Positions 26,172 to 34,376 are shown, counted from the stretch's first letter. The stretch is 49,713 nucleotides of DNA from Gallionella sp. (GCA_024641025.1 JAHEDW010000008.1:1-49713), one strand, 5' to 3'. The notes: generated from the letters alone by a model not told the origin. Numbers and translations: made by a program.

Positions 26172-27710
26172 TTAATTTCGATGCTTGCCATGATCAGGAA
26201 CAAGTTGGAGACCTTGAAGGCCTTTCATTCTTCCAATGCCACCCTTCGTGTGGCATTCCTTGCAGGCCAGTGAATCTTCCTTGGGAGCAACCATGTGATT
26301 GATCGGCCAAGTCATCTCAGTGCGGACGAAATCCACCTTGCCCGAGAAAGGCGCACCAACAGTTGCCATGCCAGCTGAAATCGCTTTTTCCCAATTGAAG
26401 TTTTTCCAATAGGAAGCGTCATCGACACCAGTCGTGTGGGGAATGACCAATGTCTTGTTGACAGGGTCGTAAGGCTGAACGCCACGAAATACCTTTACGG
26501 GCCAAATTACAGACTTGCCGTCGTTCGGACTGCCTTCGAATCGGTTGATCGGTGTAATTCCCGAAGTTTTGTCCACCTTGTCGCCAAGTAGGGTGTATTT
26601 GACCTGGCCATTGAACCAGACATATTCAGGGGCGACGTTTTCGCCCAGCGTGAAATTCCCTTTTTTGGAGTCATAGATAACGCGGCCTTTGGCATCCATC
26701 GTCTGCATCGGATTGCCGTCCTGACCCATTTTGCCTGCCGTTGACCAGTCCCATGTCATCTTGGTGGCCACGCCACCGCGTGCCATGGCAGGTATATGAC
26801 AGACCTGACAGGAAAGCTTCCCGCCATGCTTATTCAATACTGCGACTTCAGTTGCATGGGGTTCATTCCCGTGACAAGCTTGGCAGGTTCCCGGGTTGGT
26901 ATTGTCCCAAGAACCCGGATTGTAATTATCTACCTTGCCGGGCACGTGGCTGTCATCCTTGTCGATTGCAGTCGGTGAATATCGACTGCCAGGAACCTCG
27001 TGACCGGTAGTCATATGGCATTTGGCGCAAGTGAAATCGGCACCCGTTGCATCCATGTGCACATCAAGGTGCCGACCTGGCGCAGCCAGCGAACTGTCCA
27101 TATCCCCGTGTTTTACTCCATCGCCACCGCCGCCATAGAAATGACAAGTACCACAAGTATCACGGCTTGTTTTACCGACTTTTTGCGCTATCCTTCGCAA
27201 GTCGACCGGCTTGACGAAATGACCTGAGCCTGGAGGAATCTCCATCGTCTTGTAGGCCGGATGACCAGCAAGACCTGATGGTTTGATATATTCGCCTGTG
27301 GTGTCATGGCATACCAGGCAATCCACATTTTCCTGTGACGAGAAATCGAAATTCTCGTCTTTCCAGCCATATCCTACGTGGCAGGAAGTGCAGGCAGCAT
27401 AATTGGAAGCGGCGGCAACACAAAAGTTGTTAATTACATATCGCTTGCCGAGTCGCTGTCCGCTCGACGGATTGAGATATTCCCATGTCCAATGCTTGGT
27501 TCGCTGAATTTGCCTGGCCGCATCCTTGTGACAACCTAAACATGCCTTGGTCACTTCGGGCCCCGTCTTGAAAGCTACCTTCAACTCCTTCATGGTGTTG
27601 TGATCCGAATTCTTATCAGCTGTTGCAGGTTCGGCAATAGCATCAAATCCGGAAATACTTGCAACCATCAATAGAAGAGTGAAGTGTTGATAAACAGCTT
27701 TGATCTTCAT
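26172..27710 (-). CDS. Octaheme c-type cytochrome, tetrathionate reductase (OTR) family
   Basis: This is a 512-residue exported protein with eight CXXCH motifs between about 56 and 487: CLGCH, CTSCH, CLVCH, CGTCH, CAKCH, CQACH, CQVCH and CKECH. CTSCHVGYGWKDENFDFS is the OTR-type region, where the Lys of the active-site heme is expected and which sits between hemes 2 and 3. QRTKHWTWEYLNPSSGQ and PINHMVAPKEDSL are other family-like stretches. The start at ATG 27710 gives a Sec signal (FTLLLMVASISGFDAIA). OTR-type enzymes reduce tetrathionate, nitrite or hydroxylamine in vitro, and oxidation of sulfur compounds has also been proposed in lithotrophs. The downstream sulfur genes favour a sulfur role. 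Direction is not decidable here. Confidence 0.92.
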   Translation of the reverse strand: MKIKAVYQHFTLLLMVASISGFDAIAEPATADKNSDHNTMKELKVAFKTGPEVTKACLGCHKDAARQIQRTKHWTWEYLNPSSGQRLGKRYVINNFCVAAASNYAACTSCHVGYGWKDENFDFSSQENVDCLVCHDTTGEYIKPSGLAGHPAYKTMEIPPGSGHFVKPVDLRRIAQKVGKTSRDTCGTCHFYGGGGDGVKHGDMDSSLAAPGRHLDVHMDATGADFTCAKCHMTTGHEVPGSRYSPTAIDKDDSHVPGKVDNYNPGSWDNTNPGTCQACHGNEPHATEVAVLNKHGGKLSCQVCHIPAMARGGVATKMTWDWSTAGKMGQDGNPMQTMDAKGRVIYDSKKGNFTLGENVAPEYVWFNGQVKYTLLGDKVDKTSGITPINRFEGSPNDGKSVIWPVKVFRGVQPYDPVNKTLVIPHTTGVDDASYWKNFNWEKAISAGMATVGAPFSGKVDFVRTEMTWPINHMVAPKEDSLACKECHTKGGIGRMKGLQGLQLVPDHGKHRN

Positions 27711-27841
27711 GGTGATGCCTTTAAGAGTGATAATTCTTGGCAACGACAGATTCCCATCGATTGCATTGAATATTGGCCTTAAGCATCGAGATTGAATATC
27801 GGCGCTTTGCTTAATTATTGCTCAGACGACCTCTGAAAATT

Positions 27842-27860
27842 TCATCGGTGTTTGTCCTAT
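27842..27860 (-). promoter_or_regulatory. Shared dyad operator, copy 1 (octaheme operon)
   Basis: On the minus strand it reads ATAGGACAAACACCGATGA, with arms ATAGG/CCGAT around ACAAACA. The second element AAGCGCCGATATT begins 53 bp downstream, at 27807 on the minus strand, and lies about 97 bp before the octaheme gene start. If the CCGATATT stretch contains the -10 hexamer, the dyad would be centred near -64, a typical class I activator position. Confidence 0.65.
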
Positions 27861-28166
27861 TAAATAGTCGAAGTGTATTGCGGAAGATGCACTGGAATTA
27901 ACTGGTCAATTTTCCTTAGTGAGAGCGTGGTGAGCTGAAGCGTTTATTCAGTATGGATTTTGGCCATTCGATAGTAAGGACATCACAGTCAAATGCAACA
28001 TTAGGTTTGGCTGTTAAAAATCAGCTTTGTTACCCTAGATTCCTGTTACTGACAGCCAACATTGAGTTCGATTTCAAATATTTCTGACAAACCAATATGG
28101 TTTGAAGATCAATGCTTGCATCAATCTATTGTTCAGCTGTTGCCAAGCGCGCATAAGCCTATAGAA

Positions 28167-28185
28167 ATAGGACAAACACTGATGC
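28167..28185 (+). promoter_or_regulatory. Shared dyad operator, copy 2 (Gly-rich protein)
   Basis: ATAGGACAAACACTGATGC has arms ATAGG and CTGAT around ACAAACA. TTGCGCTGATGTT starts 53 bp downstream at 28220. The start codon of the Gly-rich protein is 244 bp from that second element, implying a long leader. It matches copy 3 at 17 of 19 positions by eye. Confidence 0.65.
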
Positions 28186-28463
28186 GTTAAAGCAAAGTCG
28201 TCTTATTGAATATTCAGCGTTGCGCTGATGTTTGTACATTGTTGTACCACTTATCATTCAACCAACATGTTCATTGGATAAAGAATGGCGGTCAGAAGTC
28301 GTTTGCAATTTTATCGTTGGAAGTATTGATGCTTGATGTTGATTGTTCTGAGTGTTCAATATGACTTGCATAGAAGGTGAACTTCAAATATTTAGAATGC
28401 GCCAATATACAAAAAATTCGTTTGAATCAGTAAATCACTAACCAACTATAAGGAGTATTTAAA

Positions 28464-29573
28464 ATGACTAAGCATACCTCTATCAAAATAGCGCTTGCTG
28501 CAGGTGGTATCTTGAGTATCGCCATGTTGGCTGCTCCTATGGCCAGTCATGATCTTGTGGTAGGAAATTTTGATCTGATCTCGAGTGCTCAGGCTGCTGA
28601 GGATGGCAGTAGCGGCAAAAAGATGTCCGGCAAAGCACAGGGCGGATCAACAGGAGATCATGGTACAACCCATGGTAGCGGCAAAGGCAATAAGGACATC
28701 ATGATGAAAGGTCAAGGTGGCCCGGGAACCGATAGTGACAGCGATCGTCCGATCTGGGCTGGCGTAAAAGGTGGTAAAGCCGGCGCGGGCGGTAAGCCTG
28801 CTGGCGGCGGCACGAAGAAGGGCGACTTGTATGGCGACCTTTGGGTAGTACTTCGTGACACCAATGGTGTTCCAGTTCTGACACCTGAAGGATTCGTGCA
28901 ACCTGTGGATGCTGACGGCAATGTTATTCCACTGGATGCAGAGGGAGCGCCGCTTGATCCTACGCTGACCCAGGAAGTCGAGTTCAGCCGCTTGAGCGTT
29001 TCCCGTGCACCTTCCAAGGTTCTGACACACTCTTTGGATGAGGCACTTGCAAAGATAACAGCTGGGACGAGTATCACGCTTGATCCGGCAGGACGCATAA
29101 TGGTCGATGGTGCAACCATAGACTCACCCTTGGAAAATCTTGCGATCTACAAGGCGATCATGACCAACACCTTGCCTGCTACAGTTGCATCGAAGCTTCC
29201 TTCCGATCTATCTGCAGCCTCTTTGCTGGCAGCGGCTGCGGACAAAACTAGTACGCTGAGCGTGGATGTGGTGGTATACCTGAATTCGTTCCTGGGCATC
29301 AATGCAGTAACGGACGGGAAAGTAACTTCATACTATTCATTCACTACAGACTATGATCGCGAGTCCACCTATAAAGATGCTTATGCTGACGTTCTTGTAA
29401 AGCAGGACGACGGGTCATATATACCAGCAACTGTGAATATCTATGATGCGGTTTTCAGCGGCTCAACTTGGGTGGATCCAACACCAGGAAGTGCCGGTGC
29501 GGATGACTTTGCAGCAGCAGCAAATGATGCCCTTCGCGTTATTCAATTCGTGCATGACAATGCCGTTCGATAA
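28464..29573 (+). CDS. Secreted Gly/Lys-rich protein of unknown function
   Basis: This is a 369-residue protein with no recognised family. AAGGAG precedes the ATG. The N-terminus is a long Sec signal (IKIALAAGGILSIAMLAAPM), with likely cleavage after the AQAA near residue 46. Residues 47-125 are low complexity, rich in Gly, Lys, Asp and Ser. The segment KGDLYGDLWVVLRDTNGVPVL and repeated short D-G-N-V-like turns then lead to an ordered C-terminal half (DEALAKITAGTSITLDPAGRI; SYYSFTTDYDRESTYKDAY). No heme or metal motif is seen. A shared dyad operator precedes it and the octaheme operon diverges from it, so it is probably an extracytoplasmic partner of the electron-transfer system. A clear terminator follows. 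Confidence 0.65.
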   Translation: MTKHTSIKIALAAGGILSIAMLAAPMASHDLVVGNFDLISSAQAAEDGSSGKKMSGKAQGGSTGDHGTTHGSGKGNKDIMMKGQGGPGTDSDSDRPIWAGVKGGKAGAGGKPAGGGTKKGDLYGDLWVVLRDTNGVPVLTPEGFVQPVDADGNVIPLDAEGAPLDPTLTQEVEFSRLSVSRAPSKVLTHSLDEALAKITAGTSITLDPAGRIMVDGATIDSPLENLAIYKAIMTNTLPATVASKLPSDLSAASLLAAAADKTSTLSVDVVVYLNSFLGINAVTDGKVTSYYSFTTDYDRESTYKDAYADVLVKQDDGSYIPATVNIYDAVFSGSTWVDPTPGSAGADDFAAAANDALRVIQFVHDNAVR

Positions 29574-29588
29574 TCCGGAGTCATCAAC

Positions 29589-29619
29589 AGGGCGTATCTG
29601 AATAAGGTGCGCCCTTTTT
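29589..29619 (+). terminator. Intrinsic terminator after Gly-rich protein gene
   Basis: AGGGCG and CGCCCT form a 6-bp GC-rich stem with a 15-base loop, followed directly by TTTTT. It lies 16 bp after the stop. Confidence 0.75.
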
Positions 29620-29976
29620 CCATGTTGACAGCGATTCAATAAGATAATTTAGATCGTTAATGGAAATTGAGCGCTATTGAGTTCGCATCTGGTTTTTAAG
29701 ACGTATCTTGAAGATGTTCAACAGATAACTGGTGTATGATTACATTAGTAAATATCCTTAGTAATTTATTTGCGGTCATTATTCCTCATGTGCACGGATT
29801 TCCTTCTTGGCATTAACGTGTTTTCATTTTCATCGCCAAAGGAATCTGTTCAGGATCTGTTGGAATAGAGTTGGGCTGAACTTCAAACCTCAACCTCCAA
29901 ATACAGAATGAATTGATCTGATATCTAGAGTCAATATGGGGATATTCTTGTAAACCTGAGGTCAGAAAGGCAAGGT
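29620..29976. other. Intergenic region before the sensor kinase
   Basis: These 357 bp hold no supported gene. A minus-strand frame at 29813-30031 overlaps the kinase start and has no ribosome binding site, so I ignore it. I found no copy of the shared dyad here. AGAAAGG at 29964-29970 is the ribosome binding site of the kinase. Confidence 0.45.
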
Positions 29977-31953
29977 ATGCCTCGCGAATCGAGTTTGCCA
30001 CTGAAAGCACAGAAAGTGCAAAATGCTTCATCGAAGCTGGCCAAGACAGCGGTCGTCAAAGAACAACTTCATGAACTTAACGAGACAAAGACAGGTGCTG
30101 TGGTGCAGAAAGAGTCTTTGCGGCATAAGCAAATCAAGCTGAAAAGCGCCCACGATAGTTATGTGGATCTCTACCGAAAGATCTTCGAACAGGCCGCTGA
30201 CGGTATTGTGATAGCAGACCACCAGACTGGCGAGATCATTGAGGTAAACCAGGCATTGGCAGATATGCTTGGTTATGATAAATCGTCACTCGTCGGGAAA
30301 TCTATAGGAATCCTTTGCCCTCCTGAAGTATGTGGCCCGTCTTGTGAAATCAAACCTTCTGACAAACGTGGTTTGGAGATCGATACTCATTTGCGATCAG
30401 CACACGGGAAAATACACTGGGTTGTGATTAAAATGTCCATTCTGACCATAAACGGAAAGGATGTGGATTTCGGCATTGTCAGGGATATTACTGAGCGTCA
30501 TCTTGCACAGTCTAGGGAAAGTCGCTTGCGTGAAATCCTTGATAAAACGCATGACATGATCTTCATCTTCTCACCTGAAACGCTGAACTTTGTGTACATG
30601 AATAAAGGTGGTGTTAAGGCGATCGGCTATAGTCCAGAGGAGATGCTCCATATGACGCCAGCAGATATCATACCGTTGGTATCAGAGGCAGAGAGTCGCG
30701 CGTTCATCGCACCTTTGGCAAAAGGAAGAAAAACCAAGTTGCGTTTTGAAACCACACTCAAGCGCAAGGATGGAACAACCTTTCCTGCCGAGGTGCAATT
30801 GCAACTTGAAAAAGAGAACGGCGATGCTGGGTTGTTCGTCGCTATCGTGAGGGATATCGCTAGGCGCAATTATGCAGAGAAAGAATTGCGCAAGCAGAAA
30901 AACCTGATGTGGCAGGTTATCGACATGGATCCTAACCTGATCTTTGTCAGGGACTTGAACGGTCGGTTTTTGTTGGCAAATCAGTCAATAGCAAACTTTT
31001 ATGCCATGATGGTCAAGGATCTCATCGGTAAATCAGGCAATGAGTTAAAGAGTGATCAACTGAACTTGCCAGCATTTCTAGTCTCGGACAAAGAGGTATT
31101 TGAACAAGGTAAGGAAACCTCCACGACGGAAGCGGTGGTAATGCCGGATGGCAAGAAACACTGGTTTCTGATAATCAAGCGGCCGATGCAACAGCCAGAT
31201 GGGTCAATCAACACGCTCTGTATCGCGGCTGACATTTCTGAATTGAAATTGTCAGGGATTAAGCTGGATGAATCATATAGGGAGTTACAACGGTTAGCGC
31301 TTCACCTGGAAAATGTCAGGGCGGAAGAGCGGACAAAGATCGCACGCAATCTTCATGACGAGATGGGGGCGACACTGGCAGCACTGAAAATGAGGACCGC
31401 ATGGCTCTCATCCAAACTGCCAGACGGGTTGCCAAATTTATCCGAAGAATTGGTAAATATATCTGATCTGGTAACTGACGGTATCAGGACCGTACGTCAA
31501 GTCGTTTCCGATCTGCGGCCAAATCTGCTCAATGATGTCGGACTGATCGCGGCTGTTAGAAATTATGTCAACAGATTCCAGCGCGATACAGAAATAAAAT
31601 GTGCTTTGGGCTTGCCTGCGACGGACTTTGTGCTCAATGAGAACCAGTCAGTGACTATCTTCCGGATCATCCAGGAATCCCTGAGTAATGTAGCTCGACA
31701 TGCCAAGGCGAGTAATGTTGATATCTTGTTTTCAATAGATGGAGATTTCTTGATGGTAGAAATCGAGGACAATGGTATCGGATTCGACTCGTCTCGAAAG
31801 GAGAGGTCTTTTGGACTGATCGGAATCAAGGAACGCGCACGGATGATTGGAGGTGCTGCGACGATAGAAAGTGCTCCAGATAAGGGAGCACGCGTTTCGC
31901 TGAGCATTCCCTTTGCGAATTTAGACAGTCAAGCTGATATTGACGAATCCTGA
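29977..31953 (+). CDS. Three-PAS sensor histidine kinase, NarL-type (HisKA_3)
   Basis: This is a 658-residue cytosolic kinase without transmembrane helices. A basic coiled-coil N-terminus precedes PAS1 at about 65-175 (IFEQAADGIVIADHQTGEI), PAS2 at 180-300 (LDKTHDMIFIFSPETLNF) and PAS3 at 305-425 (VIDMDPNLIFVRDLNGRF). HisKA_3 follows: RTKIARNLHDEMGATLAALK, with the phosphorylated His at residue 460. HATPase_c has NVARHAKASNVDI, EDNGIGFD and FGLIGIKERA motifs. The PAS1 region contains CPPEVCGPSCE, a Cys cluster that might bind an iron-sulfur cluster or sense redox, though this is a guess. The partner response regulator follows 42 bp downstream. Its likely targets are the shared dyad promoters nearby. 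Confidence 0.93.
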   Translation: MPRESSLPLKAQKVQNASSKLAKTAVVKEQLHELNETKTGAVVQKESLRHKQIKLKSAHDSYVDLYRKIFEQAADGIVIADHQTGEIIEVNQALADMLGYDKSSLVGKSIGILCPPEVCGPSCEIKPSDKRGLEIDTHLRSAHGKIHWVVIKMSILTINGKDVDFGIVRDITERHLAQSRESRLREILDKTHDMIFIFSPETLNFVYMNKGGVKAIGYSPEEMLHMTPADIIPLVSEAESRAFIAPLAKGRKTKLRFETTLKRKDGTTFPAEVQLQLEKENGDAGLFVAIVRDIARRNYAEKELRKQKNLMWQVIDMDPNLIFVRDLNGRFLLANQSIANFYAMMVKDLIGKSGNELKSDQLNLPAFLVSDKEVFEQGKETSTTEAVVMPDGKKHWFLIIKRPMQQPDGSINTLCIAADISELKLSGIKLDESYRELQRLALHLENVRAEERTKIARNLHDEMGATLAALKMRTAWLSSKLPDGLPNLSEELVNISDLVTDGIRTVRQVVSDLRPNLLNDVGLIAAVRNYVNRFQRDTEIKCALGLPATDFVLNENQSVTIFRIIQESLSNVARHAKASNVDILFSIDGDFLMVEIEDNGIGFDSSRKERSFGLIGIKERARMIGGAATIESAPDKGARVSLSIPFANLDSQADIDES

Positions 31954-31995
31954 TCAGTACAATACCTTGTCACTTATTTAATAACGGGAGGCAAC

Positions 31996-32628
31996 ATGAT
32001 CCGGGTGTTTATTGTTGACGACCATGCTGTTGTTCGCCAAGGCCTTAGAAGGATATTGGAGGAAGCCGGCGATATCGAGGTCGTGGGCGAGGCAAAAGAC
32101 GGAGCCGAGGCCCTGCATTTGAACCACACCTTGGATTGGGATGTCATGCTGCTCGATATTTCAATGCCAGAGATTTGTGGCGGAGATACGCTGAAGCAAA
32201 TCATTGCTCATGATAAGGAAGCCAAGGTTCTGATCTTGAGCATGTACGAGGAAGATCAATATGCTGTGCGCCTGATGAAGGCGGGCGCTTCAGGCTATCT
32301 GACCAAGGATGTTGCCCCGGAGCAGTTGATTGGCGCAATCCGTAATGTGTATCAAGGAAAGAAGCATATCAATACCGTACTTTCTGAATTGTTGCTACAG
32401 GAAATTGGAAACGATTCAAGCAGACCATTACATGCTGCGCTGAGCGATAGGGAATTCCAGGTCCTGAAGTTGATCGGTTCTGGAAAAAAGGTGTCCGACA
32501 TTGCAAATATTCTGTCACTGAGCGTCAAAACTGTCAGTACTTACCGGGCGCATATACTCGCCAAGATGAAATTCAAGAACAATTCCGAACTGACCTATTA
32601 CGTTGTTCAGAACGACCTTTTAAATTAA
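31996..32628 (+). CDS. NarL/FixJ-family response regulator
   Basis: This is a 210-residue protein. The receiver domain (1-120) has IVDDHAVVRQGL with acidic Asp8/Asp9, phospho-acceptor Asp54 in DVMLLDISMP, and the YLTKDV lysine. The C-terminal LuxR-type HTH (about 145-207) reads LSDREFQVLKLIGSGKKVSDIANILSLSVKTVSTYRAHILAKM, with the recognition helix in VKTVSTYRAHI. GGGAGG precedes the start. It pairs with the upstream kinase. NarL-type regulators bind dyad-symmetric sites, and the four dyads in this window are candidate targets. Confidence 0.95.
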   Translation: MIRVFIVDDHAVVRQGLRRILEEAGDIEVVGEAKDGAEALHLNHTLDWDVMLLDISMPEICGGDTLKQIIAHDKEAKVLILSMYEEDQYAVRLMKAGASGYLTKDVAPEQLIGAIRNVYQGKKHINTVLSELLLQEIGNDSSRPLHAALSDREFQVLKLIGSGKKVSDIANILSLSVKTVSTYRAHILAKMKFKNNSELTYYVVQNDLLN

Positions 32629-32785
32629 ACGACCGAGTAGAACAATGACGCTTTTCCTGTGCGACTTATTCGTCCAGCACTAACAAGCAACTTCTGCGCC
32701 ACCCATAAACCTACTCCAGCGTTGCGTTCTATCGAAGGCTGAGAAGCTACTTTCACGTAAGGGATACTTTCATCCCTGCTATTTG

Positions 32786-32798
32786 ATCACACTGTGAT
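32786..32798. promoter_or_regulatory. CRP/FNR-like palindrome
   Basis: ATCACACTGTGAT is a perfect 13-bp inverted repeat with a single central base. The arms match TGTGA/TCACA half-sites but the spacing is shorter than the usual CRP site, so the binding protein is uncertain. Confidence 0.35.
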
Positions 32799-32873
32799 TC
32801 GTCGGTTATTTATCCATAATTAGTTCATGGTTATACGGGTTTTCCGATTCGATGTTTGTTGTAATTACATCGA

Positions 32874-32892
32874 ATAGGACAAATACCTATGC
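32874..32892 (+). promoter_or_regulatory. Shared dyad operator, copy 3 (cold-shock/Hsp20 block)
   Basis: ATAGGACAAATACCTATGC has perfectly complementary arms ATAGG and CCTAT around ACAAATA. TTGCGCTGATATC starts 53 bp downstream at 32927, 111 bp before the cold-shock start. TACCTAT fits the NarL heptamer consensus TACYNMT. Confidence 0.65.
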
Positions 32893-33037
32893 GTGATTAA
32901 TCCCATGTCTGAGTGCAAATTAAGTATTGCGCTGATATCTAAATCTGCTATTCGTTGAGAGAATGCAAAAGAAGAATATGGGTCAAGAAAAGACGCATGT
33001 CATGGGCAGTTCCTATATTTCACAACGGAGAAATCGC

Positions 33038-33241
33038 ATGCCAATCGGAACTGTTAAGTGGTTTAGCGATGCTAAGGGGTTTGGTTTCATTACCCCTGAG
33101 GATGGTAGCCAAGACTTGTTCGTACACTTTTCAGCGATCAACATGGAAGGTTTTAGGACGCTCAAGGAGGGCCAGAAGGTCACCTATGAAATTGAGCAGG
33201 GGCCCAAGGGCAAGCAGGCTTCCAATATTCAGTTCATTTGA
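33038..33241 (+). CDS. Cold-shock protein (CspA family)
   Basis: This is a 67-residue OB-fold RNA chaperone. [20 protein letters not shown] contains RNP1 (KGFGFI) and LFVHFSAI is RNP2. [21 protein letters not shown] ends the fold. I chose ATG 33038 because the family starts at MPxGTVKWF and CGGAG lies 7 bp upstream. The 25 additional upstream codons are probably leader. It binds single-stranded RNA and prevents secondary structures during stress. It is the first gene of a group with Hsp20, and copy 3 of the shared dyad operator lies upstream. Confidence 0.95.
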   Translation: MPIGTVKWFSDAKGFGFITPEDGSQDLFVHFSAINMEGFRTLKEGQKVTYEIEQGPKGKQASNIQFI

Positions 33242-33277
33242 ACATCCCATGTTACAACAAAATAAAGGAGAAGTATC

Positions 33278-33727
33278 ATGACTAACATTACAAGGTATGA
33301 CCCATTCAACCGACTGGCACGATTTGACCGGCTTTGGGATATGGACGAAGTATTAGAGAAACTCATGATGCGACCGATCGTCAGGGAAGGTATGGATATC
33401 GAACCGCAGATCAAGATGGACGTGAAAGAGTCGAATGGAGACTACAAAATCAAGGCAGAGATACCTGGGGTGAAGAAAGAGGACATCCATGTAAGCATCG
33501 AGGGTAACCGTGTTTCGATCAGTGCCGAGGTTAAGCAGGAGAAAGAGGAAAAGGAAGGCGAAAAAGTGATTCGTTGTGAGCGCAGCTATGGCATGGCATC
33601 ACGCATTTTCACTCTGGCCGATGAGGTTGACCAAGGCAAAGTTCAAGCAAAATATGTTGATGGCTTGCTCGAACTCACTTTGCCAAAGAAATCCGGGTCA
33701 TCTCGCAAAGAAATCCCCGTATCTTAG
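33278..33727 (+). CDS. Small heat-shock protein Hsp20
   Basis: This 149-residue protein is an alpha-crystallin-type ATP-independent holdase. The N-terminal arm (RYDPFNRLARFDRLWDMDEV) precedes the alpha-crystallin domain at about 45-138: KMDVKESNGDYKIKAEIPGV, VSIEGNRVSISAEV, GMASRIFTLADEVDQGKVQA and DGLLELTLPKK. The last residues EIPVS form an IxV-like oligomerisation tail. AAAGGAG precedes the start. It follows the cold-shock gene by 36 bp, so they are probably co-transcribed. It keeps denatured proteins soluble for the GroEL encoded nearby. Confidence 0.95.
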   Translation: MTNITRYDPFNRLARFDRLWDMDEVLEKLMMRPIVREGMDIEPQIKMDVKESNGDYKIKAEIPGVKKEDIHVSIEGNRVSISAEVKQEKEEKEGEKVIRCERSYGMASRIFTLADEVDQGKVQAKYVDGLLELTLPKKSGSSRKEIPVS

Positions 33728-33801
33728 GGTTAACAGTAGAAATGAACGCTTGGTAGCAACTAATTTTTACTAAATACAATCACCACTACTAGGAGCAAAA
33801 A

Positions 33802-34212
33802 ATGAAAAGTAAAATAATTACAATGGCAACATTGGCCGGTGCCTTGGTGTTCACATCTGGCCTTGCTTTGGCGGCTGACCAGGATCAGGATCGAACAAGA
33901 CTGCAAGACCAAACCCAGGACAAGGACAAGTTGCAAGATCGGGACCGGTTGCAGGATAGGGACCAGGATAAGGTCTACGGAAGCCAGTTGATGACTGAGC
34001 AAGAGCGCAAAGAATATCAAAACAGGATGCGAAGCGCCAAGTCGGCGCAGGAACAGGAACAAATCCGTGCCGAACACCATAAGCGCATGCAAGTCCGCGC
34101 CAAGGAACGCGGGGTATCCATTCCGGACGATCCCCCGGCTAAAGGTGGAGGCATGATGTCACCCGGTGGTGGCATGGGTCCTGGTGGTGGCGGAGGCGGC
34201 GGTCGCCGCTGA
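33802..34212 (+). CDS. Exported DQDR-repeat protein with Gly-rich tail
   Basis: This is a 136-residue exported protein of unknown function. AGGAG precedes the start and the Sec signal ends after LALAA. Residues 27-58 are a degenerate repeat of DQDR/LQDQ/LQDR units, about eight short copies, that should form a charged helix. Next comes MTEQERKEYQNRMRSAKSAQEQEQIRAEHHKRMQVRAKERG, a second charged helix similar to periplasmic stress proteins. The Gly/Met-rich tail is a low-complexity run. It stands between Hsp20 and GroEL, which suggests an envelope-stress role, but no direct evidence exists in the sequence. Confidence 0.7.
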   Translation: MKSKIITMATLAGALVFTSGLALAADQDQDRTRLQDQTQDKDKLQDRDRLQDRDQDKVYGSQLMTEQERKEYQNRMRSAKSAQEQEQIRAEHHKRMQVRAKERGVSIPDDPPAKGGGMMSPGGGMGPGGGGGGGRR

Positions 34213-34219
34213 CCAACCA

Positions 34220-34253
34220 GTTGAATTGCTGGTCATGCCAGCAATTCAACTTT
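34220..34253 (+). terminator. Strong hairpin terminator
   Basis: GTTGAATTGCTGG pairs perfectly with CCAGCAATTCAAC across a 5-base TCATG loop (13-bp stem), followed by TTT. It lies 8 bp after the DQDR protein stop and ends the Csp-Hsp20 group. Confidence 0.75.
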
Positions 34254-34376
34254 GGTGTCAAACTGGTGGCAAGATTCTGCTCTGCAGGTAAGAGGCAGGT
34301 TTTGAATGCCGGCGATGAAGGTCATGATATGTGTTTCATGTCATGCAATGGAATTGAAATCATCGCCATGAAGTGA

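Larger units (their letters stand above)
27711..28463. other. Divergent 753-bp regulatory region
   Basis: No gene is visible. The region lies between the octaheme operon (leftward) and the Gly-rich protein gene (rightward). It holds shared dyad copies 1 (27842-27860, minus) and 2 (28167-28185, plus), and each has a second element 53 bp further in its own direction. A further inverted repeat GTACA-N4-TGTAC lies at 28234-28247 and TCAGCG-TTG-CGCTGA at 28214-28228. A degenerate dyad-like stretch occurs near 28085. The region is very AT-rich. Confidence 0.5.
32629..33037. other. Upstream region of the cold-shock/Hsp20 block
   Basis: This 409-bp non-coding region holds a CRP/FNR-like palindrome at 32786-32798 (ATCACA-C-TGTGAT), shared dyad copy 3 (32874-32892) and its second element (32927). 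The reading frame of the cold-shock gene is open back to 32963, but I regard that part as leader RNA because the good ribosome binding site and conserved N-terminus begin at 33038. Confidence 0.5.

Noticed and set aside
28234-28247. GTACA-N4-TGTAC palindrome as another shared operator
   Set aside because: It occurs only once among the four promoters, so I only noted it within the intergenic region.
32963-33037. Longer cold-shock protein start at 32963
   Set aside because: The extra 25 residues are not family-like, and the conserved MPxGTVKWF start has a proper ribosome binding site at 33038.
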